Shown here in pieces: positions 27,073 to 36,414 of a stretch of 64,000 bases of DNA; position 1 is the first letter of the stretch, and every line of letters starts with the position of its first letter. The DNA is from Sinomonas terrae (lineage in GTDB: Bacteria > Actinomycetota > Actinomycetes > Actinomycetales > Micrococcaceae). The notes beneath the pieces were generated by a model, which worked only from the letters and a program-made list of their open reading frames with translations, searched no databases and had not been told where the DNA came from. The stretch is from assembly GCF_022539255.1 (NCBI RefSeq), contig NZ_JAKZBV010000001.1:3100001-3164000 (forward strand), given 5' to 3'. The position numbers and the translations under genes were made by a program.

Positions 27073-30000
27073 CTATAGCGACGGCCCGACTCGCGCGGTC
27101 CCGGTGCGGCGCATGCGTTCCCGATCCTGCCGCTCGGTCGAGGCGAGACTTCGTGCTCGGCCGAGGGCCGTCTGGGCGCGGCCGGCGTCGATCTTCTGTG
27201 CCTCGTTCGCCGCTGGCGCTCCGAGCGTGACATTGTCTTTGATCCCGTAGCGGTCGCGGTAGGCAGCGACCGTGCGTGCGAGGCGCCGCCAGGTCGCGAC
27301 GGTTTTGGCGTCCTTCGGCGGTGTGCCGAGCACCATAGTCCAGCTCGCGTTTTCGGCGAGCGCGGAGTTGAGGAGGGCGTCTGCGCGGGCTTCGATGAGG
27401 TCCCGCCGCTCGGTGAGCGCTTGGTGCATCTCGGCGGTCATGGGGCCGAGGGCTTCGGGGATGAGCCCGGCGATCAGCCGCGGGGCGTTCCTTGTGCGTC
27501 CGGAGCCGACGGGGCGGGCGGTGGCCCGGGCGAGGCGGTGGTGGAGAACGGCGGCGATGTCGTCGGCGTCGGTGAACCCGTGTGCGGCGACGAGGCGGGG
27601 CAGCAGGGCTTCGACGTCGTGGTGGTTGGCTTCGGCGCGGCGCAGCTCTGCGGCGAATGCCCCGAACGCACCGGAGGCGATCGCCGCGTCTGCCTGTTCT
27701 TCGGTGAGTCCTGAGGATCGGATGAGGTTCTCCCAGCGGTTGTGCTGGGCGGCTGCGGCGATGGTCTCGTATTCGGCGGCGAGCTGGGCGATCGACCCCC
27801 ACTGGTCCTGCTCGGCGGCGATCGTCTGGTGGGCGGAGGGCTCGGCGCCGACGTGCTGGAGCACCGCGTGCAGGACGCTTCGGGCGGTGGCCTCGGTGTT
27901 GTCGCCAGGGTGCGGCCCCTCATGCGCGGCGTCGGACCAGTCGGTCGCGACGTACGCGCGGTTGTTCTCCCTGCCCCGGGTCATGGCGACATAGAGGTTC
28001 TCCCTGGTCATGCTCGCGTCGACCAGGAGGTGTGAGGTGTCGACCGTGATGCCCTGGGCTCGATAGGAGGTGACCGCGTAGCCCAGATCAACGTGCTCGG
28101 CCGCGTAAGCAGCCGGGAGCACGACTGCGCCTCCTCGCTTGCGCCCCGCGCGGCGAAGGGCGAGGGAGCCGTCCTCGCGCACCTCGGTGACCGTCCATCT
28201 GTCGCCGTTGCGGACCCAGCAGCGGCCGTCGCGGAGGCGGCGGTCGTTGCGGCGTGTGATGACCGCATCCCCGGCCGCGGCGCGAGTGCCGTCGTGCAGT
28301 TCGACCTCACGCGGCCCGTGGACGGTGCCGTCGAGGATCAGCTCGGTGCGCGCCCGCTCGTTCAACGCGGTGACGGCCTCGTTCGAGTCGGCCACCAGCA
28401 CCGTCGCCATCCCGGCCAGGAGGTCGACGCGCCAAGCCGTGTAGGCGGCATCGATCATCGCCTCCGTCTCCCCCTCGAGGACGCGGCCGTGCTCTATGTA
28501 GGTGTCGATGGCCTCGGTGCGCCCGCGCCGCAGGCCGAGGGAGGCGGCCTTCTCCCAGGCATTGGTGAAGCGGTGCACGTCGGCGAGCTCTGGGGCGTCG
28601 TCCCGGTCGTGCACGAGCATCCCGAACGCTCCGCCGGCGTCGACCGACTGGAGCTGGGTGTGGTCGCCCACCAGGAGCACCTTCGCCCCCGCCTCGGCGG
28701 CCAGGTTCGTGATCCGGTCGAGGGAGAGGGTTCCGGCGAGGGAGGCCTCGTCGAGGATGACGAGCTGGCCCCTGCGGAACGACTGCCCCGTGCGCTCGTG
28801 GGTGTCCCACCATTTGGCGGTGTTCTCCGTCTGGATGCCGAGGTCGTCGGCGAGGACCTGCGCGGCCACGGCGGAGGGGGCGAGGCCGACGACCGAGCCG
28901 GCCCCGTGCTCGGCCTCCCACGCCCGCCGCAGGGCGCTCATCGCTGTGGTCTTGCCGGCCCCGGCGGGGCCTACGAGGACGTCCACGATGCGCCCGCAGA
29001 CGGCGACCCTGGCCAGCGCCGCGGCCTGGTCGCCCGCGAGCACCCGGCCCTCCCGGCCAGGCCTGGCGGTGACCTTCTCGACCGTCGTCAGCGAGGCGGT
29101 CGGGCCGGTGGTGGCGCGGGCGCGTTCGAGGAGGCGGTCTTCGGCCGCCAGCAGGACCTCGGAGGAGAAGACTGCCGAGTGCTTCGGCCGGAACACGCTG
29201 GTCCCGTCCGAGCGCTGGAACACCGCGGGGCTGGTGGCGAGCTCCGGCGGGGTCAGCCGCAGCGACGCGGCTTCGGCGGCGTCCACGACGAGCCCGACGA
29301 CGGCCTCCCGGTCCTCGGTCGTGGCGAACCGGTAGCCCATCGTCTGCCGTGCCGCCTCCGCGGTGAGGTTCCACCGCCGCCACGTGGACCTCTTCTCCCC
29401 CACCGCCTCCACCACGCTCGCGCCGAGGGAGGCGATCGCCTCGAGAGGCACGTCGTCGGCGCGCAACATCAGCGGCTCCCCGTTCTCGGTGAGGGTGCGC
29501 GCCCACGAGGTCGCATCCGAACCCAGAAAGCGGCTTGCGCGCTGCCGCCACTGGGCGGTCAGATCCGCGAGCGAGCGGACCTCCTTCTCCGGGCGGGTGG
29601 CCAGGGTGGCCTGGGCGCGGAGCTTGATGACCGTCGTGTCCGATGGCTGGCGGCCGTGCCGCGCCACGTACTGCGCGATCAGCCGGTCCTTCTCCTGGTC
29701 GATGTGCCGCGACCGTTGGGAGAACTCTGCCACCAACTGCTCGGGGACGGCTGCGATGGCCCAGGCCGGGTTTCGGTCGCGGCCGCGATCGCGGGCCTCC
29801 CACCCGGCCCCGAGGGCACGGGTGAGGTAGTCGGCGAACACGGCTTCGTGGAGTTCGGACAGGGCAACAGTCGCCGCGTGCATCGGGCGGGAGTCCAGGC
29901 TGCGCCACCTGCCATCGAGCACGGTCCTGGCCTTGTTGGAGATCACGACGTGGGTGTGCAGGTGCGGGTCCCCCGCCCGGGAGTCGAAGTGATCGTACGC

Positions 30001-30630
30001 GGTCGCGATCAGGCCTGCGACGTCGACCTGGGCGACCGCCCCGTTGCGGTCGGTTGCACCCGCACGCGTGGCCGCAACCTCGCGCTCCATGTACGCAACC
30101 ACGTCCGCGACCGCCGCATGGTGCGCCCCCGCGATCCTCTCCTGCGTCCCGGCGTCGGCGACGGCCCAGAGCACGGAGGCGGACTTCGGGATCGAGAACG
30201 TGAAGTCATAACCCGCGACCGCACGTCGCGACAGGGCCGCCTCCTCTTCCGCTGCGATGTGCGCAACCGCCGCCTCCCGTTCGCCGTCGCTGAGGCCCGG
30301 GCCGAGCGCCTGCGTGCGCTTCTGGATCCGCTCGGCACGGGTGGCGTACGCCGGGTATGCGCGGCCAAGCGGGTCCCCGCTGACCGGGTCACGGCCCATC
30401 CCGATCAGCAGCTGAAGCTGCACCTCGGAAACCGTGTCGCCTTCGCGAAGCCGCCCGTCGCCGAGGTCGGCGATCCCGGAGCCGAGCCAGCGCCCGGGCG
30501 GGGTCCCTTCGGCGCTGTAATACCGGGTCAACGGCGTCGAGAGCGGCCGGGTGCCGTCCCCGGCAGCGACAGTCCGCAGGAGGTACCTGTAGCCCTCTCC
30601 CGCCGACATCAACCGCATCGACACCGTCAC
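27073..30630 (-). CDS. MobF-family conjugative relaxase (TrwC/TraA-like relaxase-helicase)
   Basis: A 1185-residue relaxase-helicase. Residues 1-390 are a TrwC-type relaxase with N-terminal tyrosines (Y14, Y16, Y37, Y38 are candidates for nicking) and a histidine triad in HFDSRAGDPHLHTHVV (H223, H225, H227, with H214 nearby). From about residue 550 a RecD-type helicase begins with Walker A GPAGAGKTTAM, then LVILDEASLAG and a late VDTSHLLVDASMTRENLYVAMTRGR block. It would nick oriT and unwind the transferred strand. No coupling protein or type IV secretion gene is in the window, so the element looks mobilisable or decayed. Confidence 0.92.
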   Translation of the reverse strand: MTVSMRLMSAGEGYRYLLRTVAAGDGTRPLSTPLTRYYSAEGTPPGRWLGSGIADLGDGRLREGDTVSEVQLQLLIGMGRDPVSGDPLGRAYPAYATRAERIQKRTQALGPGLSDGEREAAVAHIAAEEEAALSRRAVAGYDFTFSIPKSASVLWAVADAGTQERIAGAHHAAVADVVAYMEREVAATRAGATDRNGAVAQVDVAGLIATAYDHFDSRAGDPHLHTHVVISNKARTVLDGRWRSLDSRPMHAATVALSELHEAVFADYLTRALGAGWEARDRGRDRNPAWAIAAVPEQLVAEFSQRSRHIDQEKDRLIAQYVARHGRQPSDTTVIKLRAQATLATRPEKEVRSLADLTAQWRQRASRFLGSDATSWARTLTENGEPLMLRADDVPLEAIASLGASVVEAVGEKRSTWRRWNLTAEAARQTMGYRFATTEDREAVVGLVVDAAEAASLRLTPPELATSPAVFQRSDGTSVFRPKHSAVFSSEVLLAAEDRLLERARATTGPTASLTTVEKVTARPGREGRVLAGDQAAALARVAVCGRIVDVLVGPAGAGKTTAMSALRRAWEAEHGAGSVVGLAPSAVAAQVLADDLGIQTENTAKWWDTHERTGQSFRRGQLVILDEASLAGTLSLDRITNLAAEAGAKVLLVGDHTQLQSVDAGGAFGMLVHDRDDAPELADVHRFTNAWEKAASLGLRRGRTEAIDTYIEHGRVLEGETEAMIDAAYTAWRVDLLAGMATVLVADSNEAVTALNERARTELILDGTVHGPREVELHDGTRAAAGDAVITRRNDRRLRDGRCWVRNGDRWTVTEVREDGSLALRRAGRKRGGAVVLPAAYAAEHVDLGYAVTSYRAQGITVDTSHLLVDASMTRENLYVAMTRGRENNRAYVATDWSDAAHEGPHPGDNTEATARSVLHAVLQHVGAEPSAHQTIAAEQDQWGSIAQLAAEYETIAAAAQHNRWENLIRSSGLTEEQADAAIASGAFGAFAAELRRAEANHHDVEALLPRLVAAHGFTDADDIAAVLHHRLARATARPVGSGRTRNAPRLIAGLIPEALGPMTAEMHQALTERRDLIEARADALLNSALAENASWTMVLGTPPKDAKTVATWRRLARTVAAYRDRYGIKDNVTLGAPAANEAQKIDAGRAQTALGRARSLASTERQDRERMRRTGTARVGPSL

Positions 30631-30924
30631 ACGCCCGCCCCCATACCTGGTTCATCAGGTCAGGTGCACATGGGCACCCCTCGATCTGCCAGACGCGTGA
30701 CGACCATTCAGTAGCGGCTCGACCCAGCCGGATCCTTGGCTTTCCTGGAGCTTCGTGCCCTTCTTCATGCAGGGGCTCACCGACCCAGTCCGATTTACCG
30801 ACGTGCGAGCACGCGAGGGTCGAGAGCATGGACAACAGCAGCCGTGCGGTTTCCCCGAACCGGGACTGGGATTAACGGTGAAGATGTCAGGGGCGGCTCC
30901 GGCCGGGTCTGACCTGCTGACGGT

Positions 30925-31095
30925 CCTATAGAAAGTCAAGGCTGCCGAGATCGGCTCTGAGGTCGTGGAAGACCTCGCGGGCGATGACGCGTTTGAGGCA
31001 ACCGGGGACAGGCCCTCGGCCACGCGCCTCTTCGCGTAGGCAATGGTCGGGGCGTCGTAGCACAGCCGGAGGAGTTCTTCAGGCATCAGGCCGAC
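30925..31095 (-). pseudogene. IS110-family transposase, C-terminal remnant with frameshift
   Basis: On the minus strand the frame reads LLRLCYDAPTIAYAKRRVAEG. After a frame change it continues CLKRVIAREVFHDLRADLGS and stops at TAG 30927-30925. Together these match the C-terminal end of IS110-type transposases (pattern 'AYxxRRxAEGxxxxxxxRCLKRxxARE'), with a few residues lost at the junction. The catalytic N-terminal part is missing. The assignment is by eye. Confidence 0.6.
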
Positions 31096-31161
31096 CACGA
31101 CGAGGGCGGGCCCGATTCGGCGGCCGTCGCGGCCGAGCCCCTGGCAGAGGCAGCCGCCGGC

Positions 31162-31410
31162 TTGGAGACGGCGGCCGCAGCGGACAGGCGCGGCACCTGC
31201 GTGAGGGTGCTCGAGCATCTGGTCGCCACGCAACGGTCCCTGGAAGCGACCCTCGGGCCTCTGGCTGCAGCGCACCGGCCCCCGTCCGGCTCCGGCCCCG
31301 ACGGCGATCCCCGCGGAGGCGCTCAGACGGCCTCCGAATTGGAGGACGCGGGCATGACGGCCGACCTGCTGTTAGAAAAGCTCGCTAGGGTCCTCAACGC
31401 CCTCCCCTGA
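31162..31410 (+). CDS. Hypothetical protein, possibly truncated at its 5' end
   Basis: An 82-residue stretch from TTG 31162, within a frame open from further upstream, encodes a helical acidic protein (VRVLEHLVATQRSLEATLGPL ... MTADLLLEKLARVLNALP). Codon use is ordinary for this genome. The frame continues upstream into the opposite-strand IS110 remnant, suggesting that the original start was lost. No family recognised. Confidence 0.35.
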   Translation: METAAAADRRGTCVRVLEHLVATQRSLEATLGPLAAAHRPPSGSGPDGDPRGGAQTASELEDAGMTADLLLEKLARVLNALP

Positions 31411-31860
31411 GCGCTCCTCGGACGGGATGGCTCAGGCGGCTTCCATTCACGCACCCCATTCCCGCCCCAACCCGTACATCGGGACCCATGGGTCGCTCGC
31501 CGGGGCAGCCCCCAGCTAACCGATCGCCCCTCGGGATGAGGCAGGCCTGTGGCGGCCACGCCCTGAAGCTGCCAGAGGCTGCCCACTGCTGGAAGTCTGG
31601 AAGCGGGCCCCCGTGCATGCGACAACGGCATGCCGGCTGAACTCTGCTAGGCGCCATAGGGCCGACGTTCACGACGCAGATGCCGGTCTCCGGGACCTCG
31701 GTGTGTGGGACGCCGAAGGGCCATAGCCGGGGCCACCTGACCGTCCACGGCCTCCCAAGACGGAGATTTCCACCTCGTGCCGCAACACCCCGACGGCTTG
31801 CCTTCGGGGACAACGGCCGTGAACCATTCCACCGGGGTGGTGACGCGTGTCGACGACGGA
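31411..31860. other. No convincing gene
   Basis: About 450 bases between a doubtful small gene and an IS21 element. Short frames on both strands have no recognisable motif or good ribosome binding site. It is probably eroded flanking DNA. Confidence 0.5.
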
Positions 31861-31917
31861 GTGAAACTGACCCTGTAGCGACGGCTTGGAACGGACCCCC
31901 TGGCTGAGGCTAGGAGG

Positions 31918-33177
31918 GTGATTTCTTTGGAGGATTGGGCAGAGATCCGCCGTCTTCATCGGGCCGAGGGTGTGCCGATCAAGCAGATAGCCGCTTCGCT
32001 GGGAGTTGGCCGGAACACCGTTCGGAGGGCTCTGCGTGCGGAGGGTCCTCCTTCTCGTGCCCGTGCTCCTCGGGGGTCGGTGGTGGACGCGTACGAGCCG
32101 CAGGTTCGGGTCCTGCTGGCGCGGTTCCCGAAGATGCCCGCCACTGTGATCGCCGAGAGGATCCAGTGGCCGTATTCGCTCACGACGCTCAAGGACCGCG
32201 TCCGCGCGATCCGTCCCGAGTACGTCGGCCTCGATCCGGTGGACCGCACCAGCTATCGGCCCGGCGAGGTGGCCCAGTGCGACCTGTGGTTCCCGGAGCC
32301 GAAGATCCCCGTGGCGCCCGGCCAGGAGCGCATGCTGCCGGTGCTGGTGATGACGCTCGGCTTCTCGCGGTTCATGCTGGCGGAGATGATCCCGTCCCGG
32401 CAGGGCGGGGACATCCTGGCCGGGATGTGGTCGCTGGTCAGCAGGATCGGCCGGGTCCCCAGGACCCTGGTCTGGGACCGGGAAGCCGCGATCGGCGGCA
32501 CGGGGAAGGTCACCGCCCCTGCGGCGGCGTTCGCGGGGACGCTGGCGGCGAGGATCCTGCTGGCCCCGCCACGGGACCCGGAGTTCAAGGGCATGGTCGA
32601 GCGCGCGAACGGGTTCCTGGAGACCTCGTTCCTGCCCGGGCGGGCCTTCGCCTCTCCGCAGGACTTCAACGCCCAGCTGGCCGGATGGCTCGAGCGGGCG
32701 AACGCTCGCACCGTCAGGGCCACCCAGGCCCGCCCGGCCGAGGCCCTCGAGACGGAGCGGCCGCACATGCTCCCGATGCCGCCGGTGGCCCCGGCCATGG
32801 GCCTGCACCACCGGGTGAGGCTCTCGCGGGACTACTGCGTGCGCGTTGACTCGAACGACTACAGCGTCGACCCGAGGGCGATCGGCAGGTTCGTCGAGGT
32901 CAAGGCAACGTCCTCGGAGGTCACCGTGCACTGCGACGGCGCCCTGGTCGCCGTCCACGAGCGCTCCTGGGGCAGGTACCAGCTGGTCGCCGACCCCCGG
33001 CACCGCGAGACCGCCAAGGACATGCGCCGGGCCCTGGCCGCCGAACGCCGCAAGGCCCAGCCGCGGCGGCACGCGGACGGGCACCCGGTCGCGCTGCGCG
33101 CCCTGCCGGACTACGACGCCCTCTTCGGCGTCGACTTCGACCCCGCCACATCGATCAGGGAGGCATCGACAACATGA
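31918..33177 (+). CDS. istA: IS21 transposase IstA (element A)
   Basis: A 419-residue transposase: N-terminal helix-turn-helix (EDWAEIRRLHRAEGVPIKQI, then VGRNTVRRAL) and an rve-type DDE domain with catalytic acids in VAQCDLWFPE, TLVWDREAAI and EFKGMVERANGFLE. It ends within the istB start region. GTG 31918 gives the typical family opening. It appears intact. Confidence 0.92.
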   Translation: MISLEDWAEIRRLHRAEGVPIKQIAASLGVGRNTVRRALRAEGPPSRARAPRGSVVDAYEPQVRVLLARFPKMPATVIAERIQWPYSLTTLKDRVRAIRPEYVGLDPVDRTSYRPGEVAQCDLWFPEPKIPVAPGQERMLPVLVMTLGFSRFMLAEMIPSRQGGDILAGMWSLVSRIGRVPRTLVWDREAAIGGTGKVTAPAAAFAGTLAARILLAPPRDPEFKGMVERANGFLETSFLPGRAFASPQDFNAQLAGWLERANARTVRATQARPAEALETERPHMLPMPPVAPAMGLHHRVRLSRDYCVRVDSNDYSVDPRAIGRFVEVKATSSEVTVHCDGALVAVHERSWGRYQLVADPRHRETAKDMRRALAAERRKAQPRRHADGHPVALRALPDYDALFGVDFDPATSIREASTT

Positions 33178-33995
33178 CGCCCGCAGCCACCACAGCCCAG
33201 AAGGACTCCCCGGCCCAGCCGGCCGAGGGCATCCCGTCCCAGCTCGCATACCTCACCCGCGTGCTCAAGACCCCGACCATCGGCAGGGTCTGGCAAGAGC
33301 TCGCCGCGCACGCCAGGGACGAGAACTGGTCCCACGAGGAGTACCTCGCAGCCGTCCTGCAGCGCCAGCTCGCCGACCGAGAGAGCGCGGGCACCACCAT
33401 GCGGATCCGCACCGCGCACTTCCCGGCCGTGAAGACGATCGAGGACTTCAACCTCGACCACCTCCCGTCCCTGCGCCGGGACCTCCTCGCCCATCTGGCC
33501 ACCGCGACGTTCGTGCCCAAGGCCGAGAACGTGATCCTTCTCGGCCCTCCCGGAATCGGCAAGACGCACCTGGCCATCGGCCTGGGCGTCAAGGCGTGCC
33601 AGGCCGGATACTCGGTCATGTTCGACACCGCCAACAACTGGATCGCCCGGCTCTCCGCCGCCCACCACGCCGGGGTGCTCGAAGCTGAGCTGAAGAAGAT
33701 CCGACGCTACAAGCTGATAATCGTGGACGAGGTCGGCTACATCCCCTTCGACCAGGACGCGGCCAACCTCTTCTTCCAGCTCGTCGCGACCCGATACGAG
33801 CAGGGCGCCATCCTGGTCACCTCGAACCTGCCCTTCGGCCGCTGGGGCGAGACCTTCTCCGACGACGTGGTCGCCGCCGCGATGATCGACCGCCTCGTCC
33901 ACCACGCGGAAGTCCTCACCCTCACCGGAGACTCCTACCGCACCCGCCAACGCCGCGAACTCCTCGCCAAGGACAACCGCACGGCCAACGACTGA
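33174..33995 (+). CDS. istB: IS21 helper ATPase IstB (element A)
   Basis: A 273-residue AAA+ ATPase related to DnaC: Walker A GPPGIGKTHLAIGLG, Walker B LIIVDEVGYIPFD, and an arginine-containing C-terminus (AAMIDRLVHHAEVLTLTGDSYR). It overlaps istA by ATGA, and the two work together in target capture and transposition. Complete. Confidence 0.92.
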   Translation: MTPAATTAQKDSPAQPAEGIPSQLAYLTRVLKTPTIGRVWQELAAHARDENWSHEEYLAAVLQRQLADRESAGTTMRIRTAHFPAVKTIEDFNLDHLPSLRRDLLAHLATATFVPKAENVILLGPPGIGKTHLAIGLGVKACQAGYSVMFDTANNWIARLSAAHHAGVLEAELKKIRRYKLIIVDEVGYIPFDQDAANLFFQLVATRYEQGAILVTSNLPFGRWGETFSDDVVAAAMIDRLVHHAEVLTLTGDSYRTRQRRELLAKDNRTAND

Positions 33996-34062
33996 CGAGC
34001 CCCGCGGGGGGTCCATTCCAATCCGTCGCCAGGGGGTCCCTGGGCGCAGGCCCTGACCGAAG

Positions 34063-34455
34063 CTAGGCCCAGAACGCGTCACCCTGCCCGGTGTCCTCGA
34101 AGTACTCGCGGCCCTCGATCACCTTTCCGTCCCGGATCCGGAAGGTGATCACGCCGTCTGTGTCGAGGGTCCTGCCATTTGCCTCGGCGTGGTTGTGCTG
34201 CAGCTGGACGGTGTGGGATTCCCCTCCGATGATTTCGTTGACGATGACCTTCAGGGTTCCCTGCGACCGTCCCCCCAGTTCGGCGAAGTACGCCAGGATC
34301 TCCTTCCGCCCCCGCTTCACGCCAGAGAGCACTCCGCTGCCCGAAGCATGCCAGACGGCGTCCTCCGCGAACAGTTCGCGCAGAGTCTCCATATCGCCTG
34401 CATTGAACGCCTCGTCTCCTCGCCGCACCAGCTCAACGTTCTCTTCGGCTCCCAT
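34063..34455 (-). CDS. SnoaL-like/NTF2-fold protein
   Basis: A 130-residue protein of the NTF2-like/SnoaL fold (VELVRRGDEAFNAGDMETLREL, then AEDAVWHASGSG, ending EGREYFEDTGQGDAFW). Such proteins bind small hydrophobic ligands and include isomerases and cyclases; no specific activity can be assigned. ATG 34455 has GAGGAG eight bases upstream and is preferred over GTG 34464. It is isolated between an IS21 element and an IS1380 element. Confidence 0.8.
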   Translation of the reverse strand: MGAEENVELVRRGDEAFNAGDMETLRELFAEDAVWHASGSGVLSGVKRGRKEILAYFAELGGRSQGTLKVIVNEIIGGESHTVQLQHNHAEANGRTLDTDGVITFRIRDGKVIEGREYFEDTGQGDAFWA

Positions 34456-34670
34456 CTCAGCCACTCCTCACTCATCTCCCGGTCTCCCTGGACGCTCAAG
34501 GGTATTTCCCAGCCGATACCGCTGTCGATGGATCGAATAGCGGTCCTCGCCTTCACCTCACAGAGCAGCCAGAAGAGAAAACCGGGGAGGAGCAGGACGG
34601 ACAGCAAGCACGGCCGCCCTAAGCCTTGATCCACCGATGGGGTTTGCGGGAGGCATGGCGTAATTAAAGG

Positions 34671-34743
34671 CGAGATGCCCGCCATCTCAGGGAAAACTGG
34701 ACTTGCTACAGAACCGGTCTCCTGAGGATGAGAGGGCATCTCG
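34671..34743. promoter_or_regulatory. Inverted repeat just upstream of IS1380 transposase start
   Basis: A perfect 10-bp inverted repeat, cgagatgccc (34671-34680) and gggcatctcg (34734-34743), is extended imperfectly inward by atctcagg/cctgagga. The right arm ends three bases before GTG 34747. A transcript entering from outside would fold and mask the start, a known protective arrangement in other insertion sequences (inference here). Confidence 0.5.
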
Positions 34744-34746
34744 TAG

Positions 34747-36141
34747 GTGTTAGTTTCCCACAGTCCCGCCGCGGTGGCGGTGTCCTTCGACGAGCCGAAT
34801 CTGGTCTCCGCTGCGGGGCTGGTGCCGGTGATGCGCTTGGCCGAGGCAGCTGGTCTCCAAACCCTGGCGGACGAGCATCTGAGCGTGCCAACGGACAAGG
34901 GCGCCAACGCCGGGCTCAAGCTCGCCGCGCTGGTGGCCGGGATGGTCGCCGGGGCGGACTCGATCGACGACATGGCCCTGCTGCGGCACGGGGGCATGAA
35001 GAAGCTGTTCAAGGTCTGCTACGCGCCCTCGACCCTAGGCTCGTTCCTGCGCGCCTTCGCGTTTGGGCACGTGCGCCAATTGGACGCGGTCGCCGCCCGA
35101 TTCCTGGCGAACCTGGCCGCCCGGGCACCGCTGCTGGGGAACCCCGAGGAGGGGGACTTCGTGTTTGTGGACGTCGACGACACGATCGTCGAGGTCCACG
35201 GCTACGCCAAGCAGGGATCCGGGTACGGGTACTCCGGGGTTCGCGGGCTGAACGCCCTGCTGGCCACCGCCACCACGAAGGACACCGCCCCGGTCGTCCT
35301 GGCCCAGCGCCTGCGCAAGGGGGCCGCGAACTCCTCCCGCGGGGCCTCCCGGCTGGTCGCCGATGCGCTCTCGGCCCTGCGCCGGACCGGCACCGCCGGG
35401 CGGGTGCTGGTGCGGGCCGACTCGGCGTTCTACGGCCACCCCGCCGTCTCGGCCGCCCGCGCCGCAGGGGCCGAGGTCTCGGTCACGGTCCGTCTGGACC
35501 CGGCCGTGAGGCGCGCCGTCAGCTCCATCCCGGCCGAGGCGTGGACGACGATCGAGTACACGGACGCCGTCTTCGACGAGGCCGCCGGCGCCTGGGTCTC
35601 CCGCGCGGAGGTCGCCGAGGTCCCGTTCACCGCGTTCGCCTCCCGGAAGAAGGCCGAACGGGTGAGCGGGCGGCTTGTCGTGCGCCGGATCCCGGAGCTG
35701 AACCCCAAGGTCCCCGACGGGCAGGGCACCCTGTTCGAGATCCACCGCCACCACGCCTTCTTCACCACCGTCTCCGCCGAGGACCTCGGCACCGTGGCCG
35801 CCGATGCCACCCACCGGGCCCATGCCGTGATCGAGCAGGTCCACGCCGATCTGAAGGACTCGGCCCTGGCCCACCTGCCCTCCGGGAAGTTCGCCGCGAA
35901 CTCGGCCTGGCTCGTCGCCGCGGTCATGGCGTTCAACCTCGCCCGCGCCGCCGGGACCCTCGCCGGCACCGCGTTCGCCAGAGCCCGCACCGGCACCATC
36001 CGCCGCAAGCTCGTGAGCGTCCCGGCCAGGATCGCCTCCAGCGCCCGGAAGATCCGCCTCCGCCTGCCCGAGACCTGGCCATGGCAGGCCGCGTGGGAAA
36101 AGCTCTTCACCACCGCCCACGCACCTCCGGCCACAGCGTAG
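34747..36141 (+). CDS. IS1380-family transposase
   Basis: A 464-residue DDE transposase of the DDE_Tnp_1/IS1380 group. Acidic motifs are FVFVDVDDTIVEVHGYAKQG, RVLVRADSAFYGHP and the late EQVHADLKDSALAHLPSGKF, with AWLVAAVMAFNLARA near the end as expected. The GTG 34747 start follows a stem-loop. The frame is complete, so the element may be active. Confidence 0.92.
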   Translation: MLVSHSPAAVAVSFDEPNLVSAAGLVPVMRLAEAAGLQTLADEHLSVPTDKGANAGLKLAALVAGMVAGADSIDDMALLRHGGMKKLFKVCYAPSTLGSFLRAFAFGHVRQLDAVAARFLANLAARAPLLGNPEEGDFVFVDVDDTIVEVHGYAKQGSGYGYSGVRGLNALLATATTKDTAPVVLAQRLRKGAANSSRGASRLVADALSALRRTGTAGRVLVRADSAFYGHPAVSAARAAGAEVSVTVRLDPAVRRAVSSIPAEAWTTIEYTDAVFDEAAGAWVSRAEVAEVPFTAFASRKKAERVSGRLVVRRIPELNPKVPDGQGTLFEIHRHHAFFTTVSAEDLGTVAADATHRAHAVIEQVHADLKDSALAHLPSGKFAANSAWLVAAVMAFNLARAAGTLAGTAFARARTGTIRRKLVSVPARIASSARKIRLRLPETWPWQAAWEKLFTTAHAPPATA

Positions 36142-36414
36142 GAACCCGCCCGCAGCCGGCAACGGCCAAACCGAACTCCAGTGGAACACCCCGGCAGCGA
36201 GGCCGGCCGATGTCCCATGCCCAGCAGCCAAAACCGCGACCGCTGCCGAGAACTACTCAGGAACGGCCGCGGATCGGTGGATCAAGGCTAAGCCAGCCGG
36301 GCAACGCTCCCGGCCGCAGTCCGCCGTCGAACTCTCACCGGAGCGACTCAGTCCGGGTGCACTGCTGGATGTATGGCCCCCCGCGAGGACGCGACACGCG
36401 GACTCCCGGGGTCG

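Larger units (their letters stand above)
31861..34046 (+). mobile_element. IS21-family element A
   Basis: About 2.2 kb containing istA and istB in the usual overlapping order. Both ends carry related sequence in inverted orientation: gcgacggcttggaacggacc at 31878-31897 and its counterpart, reading gcgacggattggaatggacc on the minus strand, at about 34009-34028. Outer limits are approximate and I found no target-site duplication. Confidence 0.8.
34624..36287 (+). mobile_element. IS1380-family element with exact ends
   Basis: 1664 bp bounded by perfect 15-bp terminal inverted repeats ccttgatccaccgat (34624-34638) and atcggtggatcaagg (36273-36287). It is flanked on both sides by ctaag (34619-34623 and 36288-36292), a 5-bp target duplication. 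Length and terminal cc fit IS1380. It contains one intact transposase gene. Confidence 0.92.

Noticed and set aside
28093..30714. 873-residue plus-strand open frame opposite the relaxase
   Set aside because: It is the antisense shadow of a well-supported relaxase gene; the composition is Arg/Gly-rich and shows no domain.
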